Origin: Anisodus tanguticus
Taxonomy: Eukaryota > Streptophyta > Magnoliopsida > Solanales > Solanaceae
Length of the DNA: 64,000 bases
Direction of reading: 5' to 3'
Assembly (NCBI GenBank): GCA_034509755.1
Contig: CM067541.1
Coordinates: 24,292,001-24,356,000 of the forward strand
Shown here: one piece after another, positions 54,591 through 64,000 of the stretch
Layout: each line of letters starts with the position of its first letter
Numbering within the stretch: position 1 is the first letter of the stretch
Notes under the pieces: model-generated
What the model was told of the DNA's origin: nothing
The model's database searches: none
Seen by the model: the letters and a program-made list of their open reading frames with translations, nothing else
Made by a program: the position numbers and the translations under genes

Positions 54591-56095
54591 TGAAAGTATA
54601 TTTATGTCCTAGAGATAATCTGTATTAGAAAAAATGTACTTTATAAACATTCATATTATTATTAATGGAGATTAATATTTTAGCATTTGTAATTATTGAA
54701 TTATTAATTGATTATTTATAATATTCTATAATATGCATCCCTGGAGATTACGCTGTTATTAATAGTGTGAGATATTAATATTATAACGTAACTCTAAAAT
54801 AACCTTGACTAATGATCATCGAGAATGGGATATCGATGATATGTGATAAGTCGACATATGGTGTACATCACATCCTTAGAGGATGTAGTATGTCTCACAT
54901 GCTACGAGTAATGGCTACTCGTGATGGACACATGGATACTTTGAAAGTATTGGTATACCCTGCTGATATATTATTTGTTATACTTGTCTAAAGTATGATC
55001 AGCGTGTAGGAGATAGAAGTCCTTAGACTTGAGGTCAATACGCGTCTTGTCTGCAAAGTAATGTACTTTGATCCCGTCCTAAGTTCAAATGCCTTATAGG
55101 TTGAGATACGGCTTGTATTGGGTACATTACGATGTGGATTAAAGGTGGTAGTTGAGCCAAGATTAGGATTCATTCCTCGAATGTATATTCGAGAGAACAC
55201 TCGGATTCTCAGTGATATTAAGTTGACTAAGTCGTTGGCCAACGCAATAGACATATTTAGAATATGGTCTAGTTGTTAACTAATATAGATGAGATACAAT
55301 GATTAAGCCATTTGGATAGACACTTGAAAAATCTTAAGCTTGATCGGGTGTATCGTGAATGAAAGCATTTTATCTTACCACATAAAGGTTAAGTTTACTG
55401 GATTCACGTAAACGTACTTCACATATTGAGTTCGTCTTGCGGCGCCGTCTAGGAGTTTCGCGTATTTGATTAATGTCGATATGAGAAGGCCTATAGGGTC
55501 ACACTATGTCGATTGTCCGTTTCAATATAAGGATGTATTGAGAGAGTAATTGAATGTTCGATTTAGAATCGAGACATTTAAATGAATAATGATTACTTTA
55601 ATTAAGTCAAAATTAGATTTTAGATTTAATTAATAATGTGCGGAAAATAAATCGAGACAGTGCAAAAACTCATCGAGCGCCGCGAGTCTCTACCTCGATT
55701 TTAGGCCAGGCCCAAGGTCAAACCCTAATTCGGTTTTGACCTAATTTTCAACTATAAATAGAGGCATTCCCTTCATTATTCATACACTAATTTTCAGATT
55801 ATCATTCTAAGCCTTAGACACTTAGAATTAAACTCTCTCGAACCTCTGCCGGATTTCCTAGCTTTCTGAAGGAGAAATACATTGAAGCTTGGAGCTTGCA
55901 ATCGGAAGGGCAACCGCGTGTACACCCTATAGTAGATAAAGATTCCAGATACTATAACTTGTAAGTTTATGCTTTATGTTACAAGTTTAATTGTTGTATA
56001 ACCATACCAGAAATGTTGTTGGGGTAAGTAAGAAACAAAATTTTAAACTTCCGATGTGCCTTACTTATGTGTTTTGAACCCAACAAAAACCTACA
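54591..56095 (+). repeat. E3 3' LTR (1505 bp)
   Basis: Partner of 47305-48809, same length, substitutions throughout. Followed by TSD AAAAT. Confidence 0.92.
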
Positions 56096-56100
56096 AAAAT

Positions 56101-56457
56101 TACTCTCTTTTATAGTAACTATGTTGGAGACTTAAAATATTTTCTTTCTCTCGACTCTCTTTTATCACTTCTCCAACCTCACTATACACCACAATATTTT
56201 TCACACCTTTCATACACAATGCAATATTTTTTTTATCTCAACTCATGGAAGAAACACCTCAATATATAGGTCTAGAAATCATTCATACAGTAAATATAGA
56301 GAGTAGTGGGTAATTAAGTAAGGAAGAACATGAAAATATGGTTAATAAGAGTAAGAACCACATTCTACATCATAGAGTAGTGGGAGAGTGGGAGTTATGA
56401 CCATCTTCTAGCTTTTATGGCCACTAACAAATATGGGAGATGGATAATTTATTTGAA
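56101..56457 (-). repeat. E5 5' LTR, second part
   Basis: Continues 47033-47304; matches 44731-45072 of the intact LTR, including AATTTATTTGAA before the Helitron (TTTTAA in the other copy). Confidence 0.88.
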
Positions 56458-56845
56458 TCAATCAATATATATAATAAAGCTAGTCATAAACAATGTAACG
56501 TGACACATTTCTATGATTAGACTTTCTATTTATCCTTTTCTCCTTTTTTTGACTCTTTCTTATTATATTTTGTTTTTAATTTTAATGTACTATTTATTTT
56601 AACAACAATAAATGACTCAGTAACCATTACTAGACTCTTCTTATTCATGGAGTTTCAATATGATTTATTGTTTATTTACAAGTTACATTACGCATACCTA
56701 CCTAAAAGAATTAGCTGTTTAGTTAAATCACAATTCACACATTAATGAAATAGCTGTGATTGTTCCAACCTCTCAAATTTCGTATTTATGGAGAAAAAAG
56801 AATTTGAAGAGTCTCAAGCAATTAGAAGAAAAACAAAATAACCAC

Positions 56846-57145
56846 TGATAAATATACCTGTGATATACACAGTGTATACACTACCTTGTGTATACCGTGT
56901 ATGTGAATTCACAAGGAAAGTGGGAAACTGATATACACGGTATACCAACCGTGTATATCCATGTTTGATAAGGTATTAGTTGTATTTAATTAGGCAATGT
57001 ACACTTACCATAATTGTAGTATTCTTGTACAAATAGAATAGGGTTTTGGGAGTAAAATAGGAATATGATTTTCCATATTATGAAAATTGTAAATTGTATA
57101 TATACTTATTCATTAATGAAAATAATCAAGAGATTATTTCTTTCA
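56846..57145 (+). repeat. E4 5' LTR (300 bp)
   Basis: TGATAAATATAC to ATTTCTTTCA. Contains GATATACAC/GTGTATATC inverted words (56858-56967) similar to E2. TATATATAC near 57099-57107. Confidence 0.88.
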
Positions 57146-57157
57146 TGGTATCAAAAG
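57146..57157 (+). other. E4 primer-binding site
   Basis: TGGTATCAAAAG right after the LTR, 9 of 12 positions as in the initiator Met-tRNA site. Confidence 0.75.
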
Positions 57158-57194
57158 TCTAGGTTTCACATACCTCCTTCTCCAAAGCTTCCGC

Positions 57195-58300
57195 TTGTCT
57201 CGGTTTCTCGAGCTCCGAGCCCTTCCTCGGTTTTCGTGTCGAGTTCTTCCTCATCTCTTCCCAATTTTTGTTCCAAATCCCTCAAATCACCTATTGTTCT
57301 TTCCTTATGTCTACGTCAAAGAACATATTTCATCCTTCCCTTACTATTTCCAACATCATGAACCACATCCCTATTGTTCTTGAGATGGAAAACGTCCAAT
57401 ACGCGACGTGGGTGGAGTTGTTCAAAATTCACGCCATCTCACATCAAGTTCTCCATCACATAATTCCTCCCGCTACCCCTACTCCAGCGGAGGATCCTCC
57501 GGGTTACTCTTGATGTTACCGTCCTTCAGTGGATCTATTCCACTATTGATATCGACCTTTTACAGACGATTATTGAGCCAGATACTACGGCTATATCTAC
57601 ATAGAATAGATTGCATGATATATTTCAGGATAACCAACATTTCTGCGCTGTCACCATTGAGCAGGAATTTTCGCAAGTTCGCATAAGGATTTCCCGAATG
57701 TTTCAGCTTATTGTAAACGGCTCAAGGAATTGGCTGACCAACTCCGTAACGTTGGGGCGCCTGTTACCAATAATCATCTTGTCCTACAAATGGTTGCAAG
57801 CCTATAATGGAGTTGGGACTCTACTCCGACAAAGTAATCCACTTCCCCCTTTTTATCAAGCCCGTTCGATGCTCACTTTGGAAGAAGCCGGCTTGGAAAA
57901 AAAGGCGGCTACTGGCGCAAGTTCCATGGCGATGATGACCTCATCCGATAACTCTCACGGTTTTATTGAAAATTCATGCCAAAATCCCAACAACGGTGGC
58001 AACAAGAAAGGTCAAAACTGTAAAAATAATGGCAAGAATCGTGGCGGCAACAATGGCGGTGGCTAAAATAGTGGTGGCGCTGGCGGTGGGCCTCGGGGCA
58101 GTGGGCAGCAGCCCAATTGGTCTCCACAGTGGTCCTCATGGTAGTGGAACTGGGGCAGTGGGTCGTGGCACAACAATGGGTATTTTCCTAGTAGCCTTTA
58201 CCCGAGTAATTGGGCCCAATTCTAGCAACAGGATAGGCCCAGTTTCTCGGGTCCAGCTTCAGATGGTAGGCAGTTTTTTGGGCCGGGGCAGCAAGCAAGT
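57195..58300 (+). pseudogene. E4 gag
   Basis: Several frames: MENVQYATWVELFKIHAISH capsid block, DCMIYFR, RLKELADQLRNVG-like segment at 57720-57760, FYQARSMLTLEEAGLEKKAATG, then Asn/Gly/Lys-rich and Trp/Pro/Gly-rich tail without CCHC. Aligns by eye to E2 gag. Confidence 0.78.
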
Positions 58301-58615
58301 GTGCTTGGGCCTTGGCCTCCACAGGCCCATCATGCTGCGGGCCCCACTTCAATTCTGACACCTACAGATATTGAGGTCGCCATGCATACGCGTGGATTAA
58401 ATTCTCCAGACCCGACTTGGTACATGGACACCGGCGCCACTTATCACATGACATCCGACCAAAGTACTCTCTCGTCTTATTCCAGTTTAAGCAAAAATTG
58501 TGGCATAATTATTAGTAATGGCAACTCAATTCTAATTCGTGGTTACGGTCATAAAATTTTTGTCTCCCCCCATCCACCTCTTGTCTTGAAAAATGTCCTT
58601 CATGACCTAACTTAA
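58301..58615 (+). pseudogene. E4 protease
   Basis: TWYMDTGATYHMTSDQSTLSS: DTG motif and downstream SNGNSILIRGYG, PPLVLKNVLHD, then stop. Confidence 0.83.
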
Positions 58616-59400
58616 TTAAAAATTTGGTGTCTGTCTGTATATTCACCACTGATAATTGAATTTCTGTTGATTTTGATCCTTTTGGGTTTTATGTGAAGGA
58701 TTTCAAAATGGGGATACCTCTCATGAGATATGATAGTAGGGGAGATCTTTATCATATCACGGTCGCATCCAGTCTCTCGAGTCAAGCCTTTCCATCTACT
58801 TTTGCAGCTCTAGCTCTTTTCTTATGGCATGCACGTTTGGGTCACCCTGGGTCGTCCATTGTTTCGTCCTTACATAAAAACAATTTTACTTTTTGTAAGG
58901 GTACACATAGTACTCCAATTTGTCAATCCTGTCCTTTAGAAAAACATGTTAGATTACCATTTGTAGCCTCTACTTCTCGTACTTTAATGACATTTGATAT
59001 TATTCATAGCGATCTATGAACATCTCCCGTTTTAAGTTCTGTGGGCCATCGTTATTATGTTCTATTTTTGGATGATTATTCTAATTTTTTATGGACCTTT
59101 CCATTAGCGAAAACATCTCAAGTTTTTTCCACATTCTTAAAGTTTTGAGCATTCATCCGTATCCAATTCAAACGGAAAATAAAAAATATTCAATGTGATA
59201 ATGACAAAGAATATGATAATGGGTTGTTTTGAGAATTTTGTGAAAATAATGGCATAATTTTTCGTTTATCTTTGTCCTCATACGTCCTCACAAAATGGGA
59301 AAGCCGAACGAACAATTTGTACCATTAATAATATTGTCTGAACTTTATTGCTCCAGCTTCCATACCCACTTCATTTTGGCATCATGCTTTCCAAATGACT
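58616..59400 (+). pseudogene. E4 integrase
   Basis: LWHARLGHPGSSIVSSLHKN, CQSCPLEKHVRLPF, DIIHSDL then stop at 59017; LDDYSNFLWTFPLAK and CDNDKEYDNG follow in other frames, with stops. The core acidic residues are disrupted. Confidence 0.8.
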
Positions 59401-60290
59401 ACTTATCTTCTTAACATACTTCCTACCAAAGGTTTGTCTTATTCATCCCTCTTCAAATCCTATATAATAACACTCATTCGTATTCACATCTTAGGGTCTT
59501 TGGGTGCTTATGTTATCCACTATTTCCATCTCCTACAATTAACAAACTTCAGTCCCGTTCTACCCCTTGCGTGTTTTTGGGTTATCCGTCTAATCATCGT
59601 GGTTACAAATATTTTGATTTATCCTCTAATAAAATCATCACTAGTTATCATTAGTCGTCCTTCTGGTGTTAATATTGTTCGTTCTATGAGGATTGCCACT
59701 CATAAAGATAATTCTGATGGTTCTTTTGCGAGGCATAAGGCTCGTCTTGTAGGTGATGGTAAGACTCAGCAGGTTGGCATAGATTGTGGTAAGACGTTTA
59801 GTCCGGTGGTCAAATCAGCTACCATTTGCACTGTTCTCAATCTGGCTCTGTCGAAAGCATGGCTCATTCATCAGTTGGATGCGAAAAATGCTTTCTTACA
59901 TGGTGATCTTAGGGAGACCGTTTACATGCATCACCCCTTGGGATTTCGAGACCCCAGACATCCTCATCATGTCTGTTTATTGAAAAGTCCTTGTATGGAC
60001 TTAAGCAGGCCCCACAGGCTTGGTATAAGAGATTTGCAAACTATGTGTCATCTATTGGGTTCTCTCACAGCAAGTCTGATAATTCATTGTTCATATATTG
60101 TCGTGGTTCTTCCCTGGCTTATATTCTGTTATATGTGGATGATATTATCTTGACAGCCTCTTCTGATGCCTTACGCAAGTCTATCATGACAATGCTCAGT
60201 TTTGAGTTTGCTATGAAAGACTTAGGGCCTTTGAGTTACTTCTTGGGGATTGTTGTTACTCGTCATGCAAGTAGGTTATTCTAATCACAA
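59395..60290 (+). pseudogene. E4 integrase end fused to reverse transcriptase, then RT
   Basis: The 252-residue frame 59395-60153 joins MTTYLLNILPTKG and a hydrophobic out-of-frame stretch to SRPSGVNIVRSMRIATHK and RT blocks ARHKARLVGDGKTQQVGID, HQLDAKNAFLHGDLRE. A shift near 59980 moves to frame 59991 with MYGLKQAPQAWYKRF, LLYVDDIIL, KDLGPLSYFLG. Confidence 0.83.
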
Positions 60291-60993
60291 CGGAAGTATG
60301 CCGCTGAGATCATTGAGTGAGCTGGTATGTCCTCGTGTAATTCTACTTCCACTCCAGTTGATACTAAACCCAAGATGGGTGTTGCGGCTGGCTCACCTTA
60401 CGAGGATCCCATCCACTATCGTAGTCTTGTTGGCGCACTTCAGTAATCTTACTTTCACGCGACTGGATATTACGTATGTAGTACAACAAGTGTATTTTTA
60501 TGCATGATCCTAGGGTTGAGCACATGAATGCGCTCAAATGCATTATACGATACATCTAGGGTACATTTGACTATGGCTTGCATCTCTATCTGTCGTCGAC
60601 CTCTACGCTTGTCTCGTATACAGATGCCGATTGGAGTGGGTGTCCAGACACCAGACGCTCCACGTCTGGTTATTGTATGTTTCTAGGTAATAAATTGGTC
60701 TCATGGTCTGCAAAGCAAAAGTATACATTATCACGCTCTAGTGCAGAGGCCGAGTATCAAGGGGTAGCCAATGTGGTATCTGAATCATGTTGGTTATGCA
60801 ATCTTCTATTAGAACTTCATTGTCCCATTCAAAAAGATACCTTGGTTTATTGTGATAATATTAGTGCAGTCTATTTTTCTGGTAATCCGATTAAACACTA
60901 GCGCACTAAACACATCGAGATGGATATCCACTTTGTTCACGAAAAGGTAGCTCGTGGATAAGTACGCATTTGTCATGTCCCTTCCAGGTATCA
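60291..60993 (+). pseudogene. E4 RNase H
   Basis: Frame 60578-60901 has LVSYTDADWSGCPDTRRSTSGYC, SAEAEYQGVANVVSESCWL, YCDNISAVYFSGNPI; a stop at 60899 precedes HIEMDIHFVHEKVA. Upstream stops at 60282, 60319 and 60556. Confidence 0.83.
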
Positions 60994-61093
60994 AATTGCA
61001 GACATCTTTACCAAAGGTCTTCCCTCGGTTCTATTTGATGATTTTAGGGACAGTCTCAGCATACGAAGACCGCCCGCTATGACTGCGGGGGTG

Positions 61094-61395
61094 TGATAAA
61101 TATATCTGTGATATACACGGTGTATACACTACCTGTGTATACCGTGTATATCACGGATTCACAAGGAAAGTGGGAACTGATATACACGGTATACCATGCC
61201 GTGTATATCCATGTTTGGTAAGGTATTAGTTGTACTTAATTAGGCATTGTACACTTACCATAATTATAGTATTTTTGTACAAATAGAATAGGGTTTTGAG
61301 AGTAGAATAGGAAAAGAATTTTCCATATTATGGAAATTGTAAATTGTATCTATACTCATTCATTAATGAAAATAATCAAGGGATTATTTCTTTCA
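61094..61395 (+). repeat. E4 3' LTR (302 bp)
   Basis: Preceded by purine tract GCGGGGGTG (61085-61093). Keeps a fuller GTGATATACACGG hairpin (61107-61157) than the 5' LTR. Confidence 0.88.
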
Positions 61396-62554
61396 CAAAT
61401 AGGGATACACACCAATGCAAAAACTTTCGGCAAGCCATGATCTGTATTATATTAATTTTTAATTTTTTTTAGTCTTTGCCTTTATGTTTTACCTTAACAT
61501 TTTGCAGAAAATTAAACCCATTTAATGCTCACTAATCACCCTCTCAAATGTAACGTGCATAGTGCATACCCTTAAACCCATTTACCAACTACGACAATTA
61601 AACCCATTAATTTACATTAATCATTCTCATTGCAATCCCAATATATACCGTAAATAATATTTTCCTATGCCTAACAAATTAGGTTGAAGAAATCCTTCTT
61701 CAGACTCATGTCATGCCATCAATTGCAGTAAGTTTTTACCATATTTTTCACCCTTTTTTCTTTCTCTTTGTTTGCTTTAGTGAAAGTTAATTTTGAGTTT
61801 TTATGGTCTAATAACTGTTCGACGAAGGCATGGCAACATGAAGCAGAGAAGTTGGTTAATAGTTTAAAGCATTTTGTTGATTAACATACTTTAACAAAGT
61901 TAAGATATGTTGTCTGAAGGATTCAGTCTTAATTCTTTTATGTAATATTTGATGGAATATGCTCAAGTGATTATAAATTATGAACACCAAACATTTGATA
62001 GTTCATGCATCATATTTCGAATCTACTATGGTAATAGTGGAGACAAAAGATATTTTACATGCTCTTTAGTCAATGAAGAATACAATAGTTATTTATAATT
62101 GTGGCATGCTATTCTTTAGTAAAAATACGGGTGGGATTTCATGGATAAGTTTGGTTAAGTAGTGTAAGTTTTACTTTTTAGTGGAGAATGTAATGTTTTT
62201 CTGAGGCTGACAAATTTAGAGAGTGAGAGTTTTTAAGGCTAAATAAGCGGTAACTCAAGTGATGCTCCTACGTACTGAGGCAGCAATTAAGAGACATAAA
62301 ATTGAAGTAGTTGAGAAATTCACTTTTGTTACAAGAGTCTCTTTAATCTTTTTTTTTTTCATGTTTTAATTTAAATATTGTTATAAGACGACAAACCATA
62401 TTTCTTATTGTCCAACCCGTTGTAAGTTTACATTGTAATACTTCATTGTAGTATCGTAAACAAAGACTTAATGAGTAAAGGTTGGTTTTTGTTTATAAAA
62501 TTCAAATCATTATTTATTTATTGTCACCACGCGAAGCGCGGGTGAGTTCACTAG
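61396..62554. other. Helitron 3' arm, non-coding
   Basis: AT-rich DNA of the Helitron after E4. No gene seen. Ends with the CTAG terminus. Confidence 0.6.
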
Positions 62555-62574
62555 TAATAAAATATACTCCAACA

Positions 62575-63157
62575 GAATGTCAGATAAGAATTGACAAAAA
62601 TAAAGAAACCGTGGAAAAATACTATAGAGAAGCATTATGAAGAAAAATAACAACACCTACAACAAACTAATACGATAATTGAAGTATAGAGACAACATAC
62701 AATAATAGAAAGAAAAGTACGACCAACTACAAAGAATTACTTGAATTCAGCAATTAAATTGAATTTCTCACAAGAACAAAATTGTGTTTTGTAATGAGTA
62801 TTTAGAGAAGAAGAGAAGAAATTAATCATCTGTTGTCTGTAATTAGACATACTTTATATTGAAGCAGTATTTATAATACCTTAGAGTCTGTTCGCAACAG
62901 ACACATCTGTTCAAAGTAACTTTTCGTAGCAGACACATCTTTTAAGAATATGCACTTAATATCAACCATTTCTGAAATTATAATAATAATGAACCAAAAA
63001 ATAATTTAATTAATTTCAAACTAACCACAAAAATTTAATCTCTAAAAAGCGTAAATTTCTTCTCTATGAAAATAATTTTTCTCTGAAAAGAGTGGCTTTC
63101 TTTTCTCTCCAATATTCCTTCTCTCATATACTCTCACCACCACTAACTATTCCAACA
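62575..63157 (-). repeat. E6 LTR, second part
   Basis: Starts with the E5 TSD GAATG. Contains TATTTATAATACC (minus-strand TATA-like) near 62866-62878 and ends CTATTCCAACA. Confidence 0.5.
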
Positions 63158-64000
63158 ACAACCCACTTAGTTTCGTCGAAGCGACACCATTTCAAGTGTT
63201 TATATAGGTGAAGTTTTAAACCAAGTCTTTATCTTGGACTTACTAAGTCCTTATCCTGAACTTTAAATATTTCTTAATCCGAACTTTGATTTCTTCATTA
63301 AGAGTAGTCTTTACCTCACCCTTATTTTCATAAATACTAAATTCTAATACTTGCTAACAGTCACAAAATTACTTGTTGTTACCTTTTGAACCTTTAGTAT
63401 TGTTGTAGAACAATAGTAGAGGTAAGGTTCCCACTAACCGTGACAAATTTAATTTGTTTTAGTCCCACAACTCTCATAGTGCTATAAGTATACCTAGCAA
63501 GAGTATTTTAGACGCCAATGGGTCAGCAAAGTCGTTTAGATATGACATAAACAATTGTGATAATTCCACCAATATTCAGTTGTCCTATACATGTTTGTAT
63601 GTCTAGATTTTTCTTTTTTTAAATGTCTTAGACATAGTTGCTTCACTATCACAGTACAAAAAGAACAATTGAGTTCCGTTGTAGCCACAACTTTATAATA
63701 AACTTTCCAGCCATTTTTTTCTTTTTCCGCGTCTATAAATTCAAATTTCATAAAGAAATTAGTAACCCACGTCTGTCTATTAGAAGCTCAGGAAACTGCT
63801 TCTCCATCCAAAATAGGATCCAGTCAGACGCTAATCTGTAGGAAATTGATTCCTTGAGTAGTTTCATTCCAATGGTAAAATATATATACAAAGGTATCCT
63901 AATAGAATTAAGGAAGACCTATCTAATTAGCCTAAATTAGATGATACTAATTTACAATCATCCTAAATAATGTGATTACAATCCTAAATTAAGATATTAC
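63158..64000. other. E6 interior or flanking DNA, no readable gene
   Basis: Begins with a PPT-like minus-strand AAACTAAGTGGGTTGT. The 71-residue minus frame at 63536-63751 might be a decayed copia tail, but no motif is convincing. Runs to the window end. Confidence 0.4.

Larger units (their letters stand above)
47305..56095 (+). mobile_element. Copia element E3 (8.8 kb), the least damaged in the window
   Basis: Equal-length LTRs (1505 bp each), TSD AAAAT (47300-47304; 56096-56100), PBS, gag, protease, integrase, RT and RNase H. From about 50700 to 54576 one reading frame spans the polyprotein with isolated stops; gag has one frameshift near 50690. LTRs differ at about 20 sites in the first 290 bp by eye, so it is not a very recent insert. 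Confidence 0.92.
56846..61395 (+). mobile_element. Copia element E4 (4.5 kb), sister of E2
   Basis: LTRs 56846-57145 and 61094-61395, PBS at 57146, standard copia order. Shorter than E2 because about 1 kb between integrase and RT is deleted. Many stops. Flanks (ACCAC and CAAAT) do not match, so no TSD is recognisable. Confidence 0.87.
56458..62554 (+). mobile_element. Non-autonomous Helitron, containing copia E4
   Basis: Starts TCAATCAATATATATAATAAAGC and ends GGTGAGTTCACTAG. The 3' end has a short hairpin, CACCACGCGAAGCGCGGGTG, nine bases before CTAG. It sits between A and T with no duplication, and excising it restores the E5 LTR sequence as seen at 45060-45090. Own DNA is 56458-56845 and 61396-62554 (about 1.5 kb). 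No Rep/helicase gene. Confidence 0.88.
44471..62574 (-). mobile_element. Copia element E5, host of several nested insertions
   Basis: The left LTR 44471-45093 (TGTTGGTGAA to CTCCAACA) matches the right LTR that begins at 47033 and ends at 62574. TSD GAATG at 44466-44470 and 62575-62579. A minus-strand PPT-like ATTAAAATGAGTGGGGAT abuts the left LTR. Interior 45094-47032 is reduced and retains only RNase H. No convincing PBS remains next to 47033, so the interior has been deleted. Confidence 0.85.
44169..64000 (-). mobile_element. Copia-like element E6, only its 3' LTR and part of its interior in window
   Basis: A putative LTR starts TGTTAGGAAAATAG at 44169, is split by a SINE and E5, and resumes at 62580 to end CTATTCCAACA at 63157. 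It is followed by a purine tract on the minus strand (AAACTAAGTGGGTTGT). The interior runs out of the window. No 5' LTR or TSD visible, so class is inferred from the PPT-like site and layout. Confidence 0.45.

Noticed and set aside
63536..63751. 71-aa frame as a real gene near the window end
   Set aside because: Only vaguely copia-like; no motif convincing enough.

Overview
The window is repeat-dense nuclear DNA of a dicot plant, most likely Solanaceae. The evidence is TTG-tailed TS-type SINEs, a second solanaceous-type SINE, a Sirevirus-class Ty1/copia element with Met-tRNA primer sites, AT-rich intergenic DNA with MITEs, and one intron-containing plant peptide-hormone gene. There are no prokaryotic genes, rRNA, tRNA genes or CRISPR arrays. 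Nearly all longer open frames belong to transposable elements (TEs). TE names are assigned from motifs and structure, without database support.

Layout. (1) 1-316: remnant of a copia pol gene, split by the next element. (2) 317-24208: a Sirevirus-type copia element on the minus strand (LTRs, PBS, PPT, gag, protease-integrase, RT, RNase H and an extra env-position ORF between pol and the 3' LTR). Its 3' LTR is split by a 13-kb non-autonomous Tat/Ogre-like LARD (1111-14132, 5-bp TSD CCTAT). Its env-position ORF is split by an 808-bp hAT element (16369-17176, 8-bp TSD). (3) 25073-31720: a MITE, then a three-layer nest: MULE-type MITE A (9-bp TSD), MULE-type MITE B inside it (9-bp TSD), and a gutted Tekay/Del-type chromovirus inside the terminal repeat of MITE B. 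(4) 31730-36250: low-copy-looking AT-rich intergenic DNA with two more MITEs. (5) 36251-37457, minus strand: a root meristem growth factor (RGF/GLV/CLEL) peptide-precursor gene, the only clear host gene. (6) 37593-42763: a small copia element whose 5' LTR begins about 28 bp beyond the gene's TATA box. (7) 44169-64000: another deep nest. Copia E6 LTR holds a TS SINE and copia E5 (44471-62574, TSD GAATG). E5 holds a second SINE, copia E3 (47305-56095, TSD AAAAT) and a Helitron (56458-62554), and the Helitron holds copia E4 (56846-61395).

Reading the nests gives relative ages. E6 is older than E5, which is older than E3 and the Helitron; the Helitron is older than E4. The old copia fragment is older than the Sirevirus, which is older than the LARD and the hAT. 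The most interesting signals are: a dense, dispersed ATGTTG...CAACAT palindrome through LTR and coding DNA of the Sirevirus; the RGF/GLV gene with two possible peptide-like C-termini and a TE at its core promoter; the extra ORF of the Sirevirus; and the hairpin-built LTRs of the two small copia elements.
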